Origin: Salvia splendens
Taxonomy: Eukaryota > Streptophyta > Magnoliopsida > Lamiales > Lamiaceae
Length of the DNA: 64,000 nt
Assembly (NCBI RefSeq): GCF_004379255.2
Contig: NC_056043.1
Coordinates: 1,550,001 to 1,614,000 of the forward strand
Direction: 5' to 3'
Part shown: positions 42,803 through 53,350 of the stretch, in pieces
Position numbering within the stretch: position 1 is the first letter of the stretch
Layout of the letters: every line of letters begins with the position of its first letter
Made by a program: the position numbers and the translations under genes
Notes under the pieces: model-generated
What the model was told of the DNA's origin: nothing
Database searches by the model: none
The model's input: the letters and a program-made list of their open reading frames with translations, nothing else

Positions 42803-44731
42803 ATGTCTTCTTCTTCTGAAACTGTTTCTGAATCAGGTAGTGGTAGGAAGGGGGGTAAGGGATCTTCTGGCCGGAAAAAGTCCGAGGAGAAGACGGTAGA
42901 ATATTTTCACAGCATTTTGAGTAAGGATACTGTGATATCCTTACACAGAAAATATTTTCTTCCTGGGGGGTTAGTGGTGATTCCCGACGACACTCATAGG
43001 GCTAACTCGCCGCCGGAGGGTTATGCCACCGTTTACGAAGCCTGCTTAGAATGCGGGCTTCGTTTCCCTCTTCCCCCCGCCTTTGTAGAGCTTCTTGATT
43101 TTTTCCAACTTCCTTTAGGTCAGGTGACTCCAAATTCTTGGAGGCACTTATCGGCCTTTGCTGCCGAGCTGCGTAGACTCGAAAATGATCTGTCTCTGAG
43201 GGCAATCCTTAATTTCTTTCAGTTTAAGAGAAAGGGATCCTGGTTTTACTTGATCCCTTTACAGCCCTTTAGAGCCTTCTGTAAAACCAAATGGCCGATG
43301 TGGAAAAATCGCTTCTTTTTTTACAATAGGACAGCGGCTCCGGACTTTTCCTGGAGAGGGCCGAAGTCCGTAATTCCTCATCCTCGGGTAGAACCGTTGG
43401 ACGAGCTCGAGGGCGGGCTCAATAAGATTCCCATGATTAGGAAACAGTATTTGGAATCTGAGCTCGTCAAGGGTGACTTCGTGTTCGACTCCTCGTCTTC
43501 GGACGAAGAGACTGAGGGTGAGGATTTCTTTTTTATGCTTTACTGCTTTAGCGGCGAAAACTAACTTTGTTTTCTTGTTTTTTGGCAGTGAACATGCTAA
43601 GCAGGCTTGGTCGCAAATCCTCCGAATCAAAGGAGCCGGAGAAACAGAAAAACACCAGCTCGGCGTCTGATGCCGAGAAGAATCCGAAGAGGCAGAAGAC
43701 CTCTTCGAGTCAGTCTTCGGATCCAAAAAAGCCGGGATCGACCTCGGCAAGGGGGAAGGCGAAGACTCAGAAACCCCCAAAAGCGCCAGAGAGAGACATT
43801 GTCCAGGGGGTTATGGATCAGGAGTGGTTACGGCCACTTCGGAACATATCTCTGAGCCCTTTTTATGGCCAAAGGACTTTGTAGAGGTGAATTTTCTTCT
43901 TGATTTTCTGGCTTTGCTTCTTTCCTATATTTTTTTGTGGCCCCTCTGTTGACTTTTTCCTTTTTCCATTTTCAGAGGAACAATATGCTCTGCAAACTCG
44001 TCACAGTTGAACTCTCTAAAGCGTCCAGCGATTATGATGAGATGCAGAGGAATTTGAATGCTGCTCGTCACCAGGCCGAACAGGCTCGGGCAGACTTTGA
44101 GGGGGCAAGGGCCGCTATGATCTCGGCTCAGGATGAAGCCCAGCGTGCCAAAGACCAGCTCGTCATCCAGAGAGAGCGGTCGAAACAGAGGGAGACGGCT
44201 GCCGTGGTTGCTCAGGGGGAGGCTCTCCGTGTTTACACGGAGAAACTCTTTTTGAGCAATCAATTTTCGGCCCTTATCGGTGATCTGCTGAAATTGATGA
44301 CCGATAATGTTGAGCAGGAACCCGAAGTCGTCTTGCCGCTGTATGGCCGAGAGATTGCAGCGCGTCTCCAGAGTCTGCCGCTCCTTGAGGAGCTTGCGTC
44401 TTCATCGGTCCTGCTTTCTGCTGAACGAGTCCGTAATTGCCGTGCTGACCGTGACGAGAACATGGAGGCCATCTTTGCCTCCTTGGGGCCTGTTTCACCC
44501 GCTTCAATTTTCAAAGAAGAGGGTGAGCAGGAAAATGAGGCCGGCAAGGAGACCGAGCAGAAGGATCAGCAGACCGGCGACGGGCACGCCGAGCAAGAGG
44601 TGCAGCAGATCAGCGATGGGGGCGCCGAGCAGGAGGGAGGGAGGAGGGAGGCCGAGGCTGAGACCGAGGTCGACAAGGAGAAAGAAGCTGAAACCCACAG
44701 GGAAGCCGGAGACGAAACTGGCGGAGTATGA
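42803..44731 (+). CDS. Antisense gene of the Tat element, three exons (frameshifted)
   Basis: On the strand opposite gag-pol, three exons can be joined: 42803-43517, 43589-43886 and 43976-44731. The introns have standard ends (G|GTGAGG...GGCAG|TG and GAG|GTGAAT...TTCAG|AGG). Exon 1 starts with a serine-rich leader, then PPEGYATVYEACLECGLRFP, LLDFFQLPLGQVTPNSW and the aromatic-rich RKGSWFYLIPLQ. This resembles the domain Pfam calls putative gypsy-type transposon (PF04195), of unknown function. Exon 2 is lysine/serine-rich. Exon 3 is a long coiled coil (residues near SDYDEMQRNLNAARHQAEQA) with an acidic, EQE-rich tail. Frames agree across all junctions except for one missing base, most likely in the G5 run at 43806-43810. 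Full length would be about 590 residues. A polyadenylation-like AATGAAAAAAA lies near 44818. Confidence 0.68.
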
Positions 44732-45035
44732 TTTCGTCTCCCTTCTCTTAGTTTAGTTTCTTTCTTTCTATTTGTAAAATGGCCTTGAAGCCCTCCTTGT
44801 GTAAATTTTTTCTTGTGAATGAAAAAAATTCTTCTTTCTACACTCGTGTCTTCCTTATAGCTTTTCTTAATTCCTTTTACTCCTATTGTGGTTTACTGCC
44901 TGCTCGGTAAACTGAAATGCCGAACTGACATAGCTGCTTCGTATTCTTAACTCTAAGGAGCTGGAGGTACTTCACTGGAAGCGGCTATACTCTTTGGCTT
45001 TAAATGAAGCTGAGAAAAAAGCTATAGATGACCAG

Positions 45036-45713
45036 ATGAAGTATGATGAACTCTTGGCTCGTTTAGTGGAGCTGGAGTCCAACAATAAGGACTTAGAGTC
45101 CATAAAGAAAGATCTGGAGGCCGAGCTGAATACTGTCATCGCTGAGAGGACTGCATATGAAGATTTCATCTGCGGGCGCGGGGGAATGACTATATCTGAA
45201 GTTCAGAATCAAGTTGATGAACTGTGGGAGAAGCTTCATGTACTCCGGAAGAACAATGTGCTGGAGAGCTCGGCTTGCCAACAAGTTGTGAAATCATTGC
45301 GGCGCTTGGCTTCTCTGTACGACATCATTCTTTCCCGGCGTCCCTCAATCGAGAGATTCCTTAGCCGTTTCCCGCTAACAGATGCTCACACTCCAACTCA
45401 AACCTCTAATCCACTTACTCAAAATTCTACTCCAAATCAGCAACGGACTCAGGAGCAACCGGAAACGTCCAGACAAGAACGCCCTGAAGTTCGTAGAGGA
45501 GTTGTGAATATGAGTGAGCAAGATCAGCGAATGCTTCATGAAGAGACTCTTCGCCGCCGAGGTGCTAGAACTTCCCGGACTCAGGGAAGAGGCGGTAGGT
45601 CGATCAGAGCATCTCGTCCACCTACTTATTCTTCAACTGCTCGGAACGCCCGAACTCAGCATCATGAGGATTTTTCGGATAGGTGGCTCAACTTTAGCAA
45701 TCGTAGACAGTAG
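45036..45713 (+). CDS. Second antisense ORF of the Tat element, coiled-coil protein
   Basis: A 225-codon frame runs from the first ATG. The frame is open back to about 44943, so it may be a downstream exon of a longer transcript. The first ~55 residues predict a coiled coil (LVELESNNKDLESIKKDLEA). A middle segment follows (SACQQVVKSLRRLASLYDII), then a Gln/Thr/Asn-rich linker and an Arg-rich end (RGARTSRTQGRGGRSIRASR). I do not recognise a family. Its position between the first antisense gene and the integrase end suggests it is a regular part of this element type. Confidence 0.5.
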   Translation: MKYDELLARLVELESNNKDLESIKKDLEAELNTVIAERTAYEDFICGRGGMTISEVQNQVDELWEKLHVLRKNNVLESSACQQVVKSLRRLASLYDIILSRRPSIERFLSRFPLTDAHTPTQTSNPLTQNSTPNQQRTQEQPETSRQERPEVRRGVVNMSEQDQRMLHEETLRRRGARTSRTQGRGGRSIRASRPPTYSSTARNARTQHHEDFSDRWLNFSNRRQ

Positions 45714-46275
45714 AATAGTCCTTTGTAATGGTGTAACACATTCTCGTAGGGCAGCGGAATTGTATGCCCAACAAGACTTAGTAAATGAAATTTTTTCATT
45801 TCGCTTCTATCACTGCGTATTTACAGTTCAGCGATTTTTTATTTCATTTATTGTACTCGTCCTCGGTCTTATGAAGTAAACTCTTCTTTGACCGGACTTA
45901 GTTAGTGTCCTTATTTGGCGAGTTTTATCGCTTGGATTGGACTTTCCCTAGTTAACCGGAGTGGTTTTCGGCTTATTGCAGTTCGTTTCAGACGAATTGC
46001 TTGTTTCTTAAGCTGAATTGTGGAATCTTGTATCTTCCTTAGAAGCTTGGACTCACAATTGTCTTTAATACATGCTCTAAAAAAGGGGATCAGCCTTTAA
46101 GGAGCAATATACCTCAGTAACATTTATAAGAGACAAAACGCACATAGAGAGACAAATAAAAAGGACGAAAAAGATTTTAAACTTTTAAAAAACGACAAGT
46201 ATAAAGAACAATAAAAATATGAAAGCACATAACCCTAGGACCGAACTAGACACAAGACTGACCGGACCTTGTCTC

Positions 46276-49008
46276 TTACAAATAGAACTTCTTGAGGTTG
46301 GAAATATGCCATGTTCGGGGTACTTGTTCTCCTGACATGTGAGTCAATTTATAAGACCCTTTTCCCAGGACTTCTGACACCCGATACGGACCTTCCCATG
46401 TGGGTTCAAGTTTGCCCAGCTTTTCTGCTCGGCTTATTTCATTGTTTCTCAATACGAGATCTCCCACTTGAAACTGCAGCTTTTTCACCCTTTGGTTATA
46501 ATACCGGGTTACTTGCTCCTTGTACTTGGCTTCTTTTATGAAGGCCAATTCTCTTCTTTCTTCGGCAAGATCTAGTTCGGCTCTCAGTCCGTCGTCATTC
46601 AGTTCTGTTGAGAAATTAAGAGTTCGGGGGCTGGGTATGCCGATCTCAACCGGAATTACGGCTTCAGTGCCGTACACTAGACTGTACGGAGTTTCACCGT
46701 TGGAGGTTTTTGGTGTAGTTCGGTAAGACCATAGGACTTGAGGAAGATTTTCTACCCATTGTCCTTTGGCTTGTTCTAACCGAGTTTTTAATCCTTTCAC
46801 CAAAGTACGGTTTGTTACTTCCGTTTGTCCGTTTGCTTGTGGGTGAGAGACTGAAGTGAACCGCTGTTGAATATTCAACTCTTGGCACCAATTCTTGAAT
46901 GTTTTGTCAGTAAACTGAGTCCCATTATCTGAAATGAGGATATGGGGTATGCCAAATCGGCAAACTATGTTCTTCCAGACAAAATCTAATGCCTTTGAGC
47001 TTGTTATCGTAGCTAATGGTTCAGCCTCCACCCACTTTGTGAAGTAATCCACGGCAACGATCAAGAATTTCATTTGCCGGGGAGCTTGTGGTAGTGGTCC
47101 TACTATGTCTATGCCCCATTGCATAAAAGGCCAAGGGCTTTGCATAGCACATAGATCAGTCTGCGGCGTCCTTGGGATATTTGCATGGATTTGGCATTTC
47201 GTACATTTCTTAACTAGCTGTACTGCTTCTTGTACCAAAGTTGGCCAATAATATCCCCATCTCAGAACTTTTTTAGCTAATGCTCTAGCTCCGATGTGGC
47301 TACCGCAAGATCCTTCATGAACTTCTCTAAGGATGTAATCCGTCTCTTCTAGTCCTACACATCGCAATAACGGTTGAAGGTAGGACTTTCTATATAGGAC
47401 TCCTTCCTGAAGTTCATACCGACGTGCTCGGCATGTGATTTTCCTTGCTTCTCTCTTATCCTCGGGCAGTTGTCCTTGATCTAGATACTTTAATATTGGC
47501 GTCATCCAGTTTGGTGAACTGGTTACTGAGTGTACTTCAGCTTCATCAATGCTTCTGTGCGGTAATTCCTCCACCTTTGAGCTCGGATATGAGGCCAACT
47601 TACTTAAAGTATCTGCTCGGCTATTTCCCGCTCTGGGAATGCGGATTATCCAAAAATAAGAGAAATTTCGGCTAATACTTTGCGCTTTGTCCAAGTATTT
47701 TTTCATCCTTTCACCACGGGCTTCACTTGTACCCAGCATGTGATTCACTATGACTTGTGAATCACAATGGATTTTGAGAGATTTGACAAGTAGACGTTGC
47801 GCTAACTGAAGTCCGGCAAGAAGGGCTTCGTATTCGGCTTCGTTATTAGTGGTTGGGAATAAGAACCGAAGTGAATAAGTTACTTCGTGTCCGTCGGGAG
47901 CGATAAGTAGAATACCAGCTCCACTTCCTGTCTTATTCGAAGCTCCATCTACGAATCCAATCCAACAGTCCGGCGGCTCTACTTCGGGTTTCTGGGGCTG
48001 TGTTAGTTCATCATTGGTAGGATTTTTCTGTTCGGCAATAATAGGGATTGCCTGATCGAACTTTGCCTCTACAAGAAAATCTGCCAAGGCTTGTCCCTTG
48101 ATGGCTTTTCGAGGTAGATATTCTATTGAATGTTCTCCCAACTCTATGGCCCACTTGGCAATTCTGCCTGATGCTTCTGGCTTAGTCAAAACTTGCCGAA
48201 GTGGAAGATCGGTTAAGACGCATACTTTGTGAGCATAGAAATATGGCCGCAGTCTCCTTGCTGCATTTACTAATGCCAGAGCAATTTTTTCCAGAGGTTG
48301 ATACCTTGTTTCGGGACCTCTTAATGCTCGGCTTGTAAAGTAGATAGGACGCTGTTTTAGGCCTTCTTCTCGTACAAGCACCGCGCTAATGGGTTGATCT
48401 GATGCTGCTAAATATAAGAATATCACTTCGGCATCTGTTGGAGCAGAGAGAGTAGGAAGTTCGGTTAAATAACTTTTGAGTTCGTCAAAAGCCTTTTTCT
48501 GTTCGGCTCCCCACTCAAACTTTGGTGCCTTCTTCAAAACATTGAAGAACGGCATTTGCTTTTCGGCTGCTTGGGAAAGGAATCTATTCAGTGCGGCTAG
48601 ACATCCAGTTAGCCTTTGCACATCATGTATGGACTTCGGCATTGCCATGTTCTGAACAACTTGAACCTTTAGGGGATTTGCCTTGAGTCCTTCCTTTGAA
48701 ACCCAACAACCCAGAAATTTTCCCGAATCTACCAAAAAGGTACATTTTTGGGGATTGAGTTTGAGGTTGGCTTTTTTGAGCACGTCGAGAGTGGATTTGA
48801 GATTATTTTCGTACTCCGAAGTGCTTCTGCTTTTAACAACTATGTCGTCAACATATACTTCAACCTCTTTTCCGATCAGGTGCCGAAATAGCTTATCTAC
48901 CATCCTTTGATATGTGGCTCCGGCATTCTTTAAACCAAATGGCATCTTTTTATAAGCAAAAATACCGAAGTCAGTAATGAAAGCCGTTTTTTGAAGCATC
49001 ATTCTCAT
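46276..49008 (-). pseudogene. Tat element pol, RT palm to integrase
   Basis: The 910-codon frame contains the RT catalytic block (EVYVDDIVVKS), thumb and connection, and the first RNase H region. It continues with a second, archaeal-type RNase H (WIGFVDGASNKTGSGAGILL, NNEAEYEALLAGL, IHCDSQVIVNHM). Integrase follows, with an HHCC zinc finger (HEGSCGSHIGARALAKK, KKCTKCQ) and the DDE core (GIDIVGPLPQ, ISDNGTQFTD, GQTEVTNRTL). The end, WHISNLKKFYL, is the usual terminus. The frame is cut from the RT fingers by a one-base expansion in a run of six A on the minus strand (plus T6 at 48987-48992). The catalytic residues I can check are all present. Confidence 0.92.
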
Positions 49009-49040
49009 CCATTAAAACTTGGTGGTATCCTTTATACAAA

Positions 49041-49541
49041 TCAAGAAAACAGAAAATTTCGAAGCCTATCAGAGCTTCTACTTTTTTTATCTATGTTGGG
49101 AAGGGGGTAGCAATCTTTAGGACAGTGCTTATTTAGATCCGTAAAATCTATGCACATCCGCCATCCTCCTTCTTTTTTCTTGATCATCACAGGATTGGCC
49201 ACCCAAGAAGGATATTTTACTTCAAATAATATATCCGCTTTCAGTAATTGGCGGACTTCGTCATGGATGACTTGATTTCTTTCTGCCGCAAAGAGTCTTT
49301 GCTTCTGTTTTATAGGCCGGACTGAAGGATCAATATTTAACCGATGTGTAATTACCTCGGGAGACACTCCAGTCATGTCCAACGGAGACCACGCAAAGAC
49401 ATCTTTGTACTCTTTGAGGAGCTGGATGGTCTTTTCCCGGAGTAGAGGTGTTCCCGCGAAACCGATCTTGACCGTTCTGGATGGATCATCTTCGTATAAC
49501 TGAACTTTCATCGAGTTCGGCTCCGGTGTGACTTCGTTCAT
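49041..49541 (-). pseudogene. Tat element pol, RT N-terminal part
   Basis: The frame contains KDVFAWSPLDMTGVSPEV and the RT fingers (VKYPSWVANPVMIKKKEGGW, RMCIDFTDLNKHCPKDCYPL). It is thrown out of register by an extra base in a run of seven A on the minus strand (plus T7 at 49082-49088). The RT residues between 49080 and 48990 lie in the adjacent frame. This frame is continuous with the protease frame upstream apart from a single TAG. Confidence 0.88.
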
Positions 49542-49574
49542 TTCGCCTGCCTCTGACTCCGGCTGCTGTGATTG

Positions 49575-50345
49575 CTATGCTTGATGGTGCCGATCTGATT
49601 GTTCGGCACTTTTAAGCGCAATCTGCAAACATTCTTTTGCTCTCTTTTGATCACCTCGGATGACTGCTATCCCTCCTTTAGTGGGGATCTTGATTGTGAG
49701 GTGATAAGTAGAGCAAATGGCCCGAACTGTGTTGAGCCAGTCTCTTCCCAGTATAATGTTATACGGGGATCGAGCTTTTACCACAAAAAACTCGATCACC
49801 GTACTGGAGCTAGTAGGCGCTCTTCCTACCGTAATCGGAAGGCTGATAATACCTTCAGGGCGGGTGTCCTCCTGGGCGAAACTTTTCAGAGGAAGTGGGG
49901 CCGGACTGAGCCGAGCTGGATCCACTTCCAGTTTATCAAAACATTCTTTAAAAAGAATGCTAACCGACGCTCCTGTATCCACAAACACTCTGTGGATCAG
50001 TTTGTTTGCCACTCCAGCTTGAATGACAATAGCGTCTTGATGAGGAGAAATGGCCGGGACGGGATCTGCATCTGAAAATGTAATTACTTCCTCCTTCTTC
50101 AGCCTTTTATGTGTTGGCTCCTCTCGATTGAAGCCTCTGCGCTCTGATTTTAGAGACGATTTAGTCTTCCCGGCTGGGAGAGCGTCAATAGTCTGGATCA
50201 CTCCATCATATTGCGGCTCGTCATCGTCTTCGGGATCCTGTTGCCTTTTAGGATCCTGAGGAGCGCAGTTCGCACTTCTCTGTTTCTTATTCTTTTTCGG
50301 CGGCTTGCTTTGGTATTTTTTTAACGTCCCTGCTTTCACAAAAAA
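49575..50345 (-). pseudogene. Tat element aspartic protease
   Basis: The retroviral-type protease is recognised from VFVDTGASVSILF (catalytic Asp in D-T-G) and NIILGRDWLNT. It would cut the gag-pol polyprotein. Downstream, the in-frame TAG at 49575-49577 separates it from RT; CAG is a likely ancestral codon. Upstream, a T6 run on the minus strand (plus A6 at 50340-50345) separates it from gag by one base. Confidence 0.9.
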
Positions 50346-51654
50346 CATCAATATCTGCTGCCAAATTTCGGCACTCCTCGGTATCGTGACCGTGGTCTTG
50401 ATGGAAGGAGCAATATTTATCCTGACTTCGGCGTGTGGCCGATTTCGTCATCGGCTTTGGTTTTTCGAACATATCAGAATGCAGTTCGAAAATTTCCGCT
50501 CTCGACTTGTTCAATGGTACGAACTGAGCGGGTGGTTTCTCAGGATTGAGACGTGGTCCCAATCTGTCTTGTACCGGTGCCCTTTGAATTCTTTCAAAAG
50601 GAGTTCGGCGAGGATGTCCCTGATCGCTATGATCGGGCTTCCTCTTGTCTCCTCTGGAAGAGCTGTCTAAAGACCGTTTTCGACGGTCTGCCTCATCAGC
50701 ACGAGAAAACTGGTCCGCAATGTCCCACATCTCTTGAGCTGTTTGCGGACTGCATTCAACGAGCTTTCTGTAGAGAGCTCCTGGCAGAATTCCATTTTGG
50801 AATGCTGAAATGACAAGTAGATCATTGAGATCATCTACTTGTAGGCATTCCTTGTGGAATCTTGTCATGAAGTCGCTAATCTTTTTATCGCGACCTTGAC
50901 GTATAGAAAGCAGCTGAGCCGAAGTGATTCGGGTTTCAGCTTTCTGGAAGAACCTCCTATGAAAAGCATCCATTAGATCTCTGTAAGATCTAATGCTGCC
51001 TTGAGGGAGGCTATCAAACCACCTTCTTGCGTTCCCGATGAGCAGCTCGGGAAACAGCTTACACATATGAACCTCATTGAGACCTTGGTTCGCCATATTA
51101 TACTGATAGCGTCCCAGGAAATCATGAGGATCCACTAACCCGTCATAAGTCACTGACGGAGTTCGGTAATTCTGTGGCAACGGAGTTCTGGTGATATCAT
51201 CCGAAAATGGAGTCTTCAGCGCTCCATACATAGCGAATCCGACATCTCTACGGTATGGTGGAGATGGAGTTCTCCTGTGATTTCGGTAACAAGGAGGAGA
51301 AGGAACATATCGGTGGTGAGGATTCTTTCTCCTGGAAGATACGACACTACTGCGGTAGTGACTTTCATGTATGGAGGGGGAGGGAGAATCCGCCGTTTTC
51401 TTCTCCGGCTTCTGGCTCTTTTGCAGGAATGTTAAGAACTCATCCTGCTTCTCAGCCAAGAACAACTTGACAGCCTCATTCAAATCGAGCTGCTGGGGAG
51501 GCTCGGTGCGATGACTTTTTGAGTGGTTTGTTCTTTCACCGTGAGAACTGGAGGCAGATTTCTCCCGAGGCTGTTTTCCAGACCTACGGGCTGGACTAGC
51601 TTCCTCACGTTCATCACGGACGGACGTATGGGTATTATGTGATCTGGTACGCAT
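50287..51654 (-). CDS. Tat element gag
   Basis: 455 codons from the ATG at 51654 (MRTRSHNTH). It has a basic, serine-rich N-terminus and a proline/arginine-rich linker (SPPYRRDVGF). The capsid (retrotrans_gag) domain contains FLGRYQYNMANQGLNEVHMC, LIGNARRWFDSLPQGSI and FMTRFHKECLQVDDLNDLLV. A zinc knuckle follows (CSFHQDHGHDTEEC, the CxxH-GH-C form of the Tat lineage). It ends at a TAA at 50287 only because of a single-base shift in the T6 run near 50340. Without it, gag would read on into the protease. Confidence 0.9.
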   Translation of the reverse strand: MRTRSHNTHTSVRDEREEASPARRSGKQPREKSASSSHGERTNHSKSHRTEPPQQLDLNEAVKLFLAEKQDEFLTFLQKSQKPEKKTADSPSPSIHESHYRSSVVSSRRKNPHHRYVPSPPCYRNHRRTPSPPYRRDVGFAMYGALKTPFSDDITRTPLPQNYRTPSVTYDGLVDPHDFLGRYQYNMANQGLNEVHMCKLFPELLIGNARRWFDSLPQGSIRSYRDLMDAFHRRFFQKAETRITSAQLLSIRQGRDKKISDFMTRFHKECLQVDDLNDLLVISAFQNGILPGALYRKLVECSPQTAQEMWDIADQFSRADEADRRKRSLDSSSRGDKRKPDHSDQGHPRRTPFERIQRAPVQDRLGPRLNPEKPPAQFVPLNKSRAEIFELHSDMFEKPKPMTKSATRRSQDKYCSFHQDHGHDTEECRNLAADIDVFCESRDVKKIPKQAAEKE

Positions 51655-51728
51655 TTTTTGGTGGAAGAGGATCAAAAACTCGCTTTTATCACAGTTTTGG
51701 TTTTCTGTGTTCCCACAGACGGCGCCAG

Positions 51729-52456
51729 TGATGATTTAGCGAATTTTTGATGGGAATAAATGCAAGTAATAAATGAAGATCACAACACTGAAAATTACGT
51801 GGTTCGATTTACTGAGGTAAATCTACGTCCACGGGAAGAATAGAGGGCAAATTTGTATTGCTTGATCTAGCTTACAGATTACAATACTGATTTGCTATAT
51901 GAGATTCAGGATCTAGAGAACTTAACCCTGGTCTATCTGATCTAAGTTCTATTTATACATTCGAACTAAGATCGTGGTTTGCAGCCCTGGTAGAGGGGTT
52001 GATAACTGCTTAATACCACTAAATAGATCGTGGGTGTAATGGAGGTCGTGGAGATCCTGCATGGGTCCACTATCTCCTTGTTCGGTCGAATACTGAGACC
52101 GAACTGCTGAACTTTGCCGATCAGCTTTTGCCGATCTGAGAGTTGAGCTCGATTGGTCGGCTTTTACCGAGCTATAGGCTGTGACTGAACTCTTTGGTTG
52201 TGCCGAACTGATACTCTTCCTTGGGTTACTATCTCCTTGTTCGGTCGAATACTGAGACCGAACTGCTGAACTTTGCCGATCAGCTTTTGCCGATCTGAGA
52301 GTTGAGCTCGATTGGTCGGCTTTTACCGAGCTATAGGCTGTGACCGAACTCTTTGGTTGTACCGAACTGATACTCTTCCTTGGGTTTTGGGCTGATGGGC
52401 CGTCACTGCTATTGGGCTCGCAATTATTGTTTAGTTGTTTAGTTCGTATCCCATCA
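51729..52456 (-). repeat. Tat element 5' LTR
   Basis: 728 bp, with the same 159 bp internal tandem pair (52069-52227, 52228-52386). It is followed on the plus side by the target duplication CTTGC. Confidence 0.93.
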
Positions 52457-52461
52457 CTTGC

Positions 52462-52666
52462 AAAATTAATTGAATCGTAATTAGTGCCTAAATTTATACA
52501 TGATTAAATATATATTATGTTTATTTATAAAATTAAATTTTATAGATTAATTTTGAATAAATAATTATATAATAATTAGTCATAATTATTTTTTAATTAA
52601 AATAATTTCATAATTTTAATATTTAGATATATAATTATACGATAGTCGTGACAATCAAATAACATA
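52462..52666. other. AT-rich spacer
   Basis: About 200 bp of very AT-rich DNA. No feature recognised. Confidence 0.5.
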
Positions 52667-52668
52667 TA

Positions 52669-52913
52669 CTCCCTCCGTTCTAAAATAAGCGAGTTGTATT
52701 CATTTTTGGGATATCCCATTATAAGTGAATTATTTTTCTTTTTAGCAAAAAATTCTCTCACCTACTATATTTTCTACCTATTTTATTCTCTCTTCACTCC
52801 TACATTTTTTTAATCTCTCATACTTTACTTTCTCTATTTTAACTATTTAAATATCAATTCCTTAAATTCCGTGGCTAAAATAAGTTTTTTGCTTATTTTG
52901 GGACAGAGGAAAG
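52669..52913. mobile_element. Stowaway MITE
   Basis: The ends CTCCCTCCGTTCTAAAATAAGC and CTTTCCTCTGTCCCAAAATAAGC (reverse complement of the right) are flanked by TA at 52667-52668 and 52914-52915. AT-rich interior, no coding capacity. Confidence 0.88.
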
Positions 52914-53138
52914 TATTTATATTAAACATTTTTTTTAAAAGTTTCATAAGTTTCATAAAAAAACGTTTCAACTTTCAACTGAGATGGACGGACAAAGTCA
53001 TTATCAGAATAATCGAGTCACGTTTAATGGGCCTCAAGCTTGTAGTGAGCTGGTATGTATGGGCCTTAATTGGGCTATATCTCACTTTTGTTAATGGGCC
53101 TCACGTTTAATTCGTTGACAAAATATTGATTCTATCAA

Positions 53139-53350
53139 TTGAATATAGAAAAAATATTGAGTAGGAAAACAAATCTCTCTCACAAACACACTCGACAAGT
53201 TATAATTTGTGAAACTATGTATCGGATTGGAGCTGTAGATTTCAAGTATTACGACGCGAAGCTGATCAAATGCAAGGAAGGATCGAAATCCTTCAACACA
53301 GATCGTCTCAACGACGATTTCGGCGATTGCGCCGATGGCACTGATGAGCA
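53139..53350 (+). pseudogene. Glucosidase II beta-subunit-like exon fragment
   Basis: The frame from 53139 includes [20 protein letters not shown], then [20 protein letters not shown]. This matches the first LDL-receptor class A-like module of the glucosidase II beta subunit (PSL4/PRKCSH family), which helps glycan trimming in the ER. The expected pattern has a Cys where this copy has Gly (DDFGDC for DDFCDC), which would break a disulphide. No signal peptide precedes it. After the splice-donor-like CATG|GTATATTC at 53350 I find none of the remaining exons in the next 1.6 kb. I read it as a single-exon gene fragment. Confidence 0.6.

Larger units (their letters stand above)
41775..52456 (-). 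mobile_element. Tat-type Ty3/gypsy retrotransposon with antisense genes
   Basis: The 10.7 kb element has 728 bp LTRs (41775-42502 and 51729-52456), differing at about four positions by eye, and the target duplication CTTGC (41770-41774, 52457-52461). The primer-binding site TGGCGCCGTCTGTGGGAAC directly follows the 5' LTR on the minus strand. A polypurine tract with a G8 run abuts the 3' LTR (42503-42518). The order is gag, protease, RT, RNase H, a second archaeal-type RNase H, integrase. Between integrase and the 3' LTR is a region of about 3.5 kb with open frames on the opposite strand. Dual RNase H plus a 3' antisense ORF are known marks of the Tat lineage (Retand/Grande-like). Gag-pol carries several single-base lesions. 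Confidence 0.95.
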
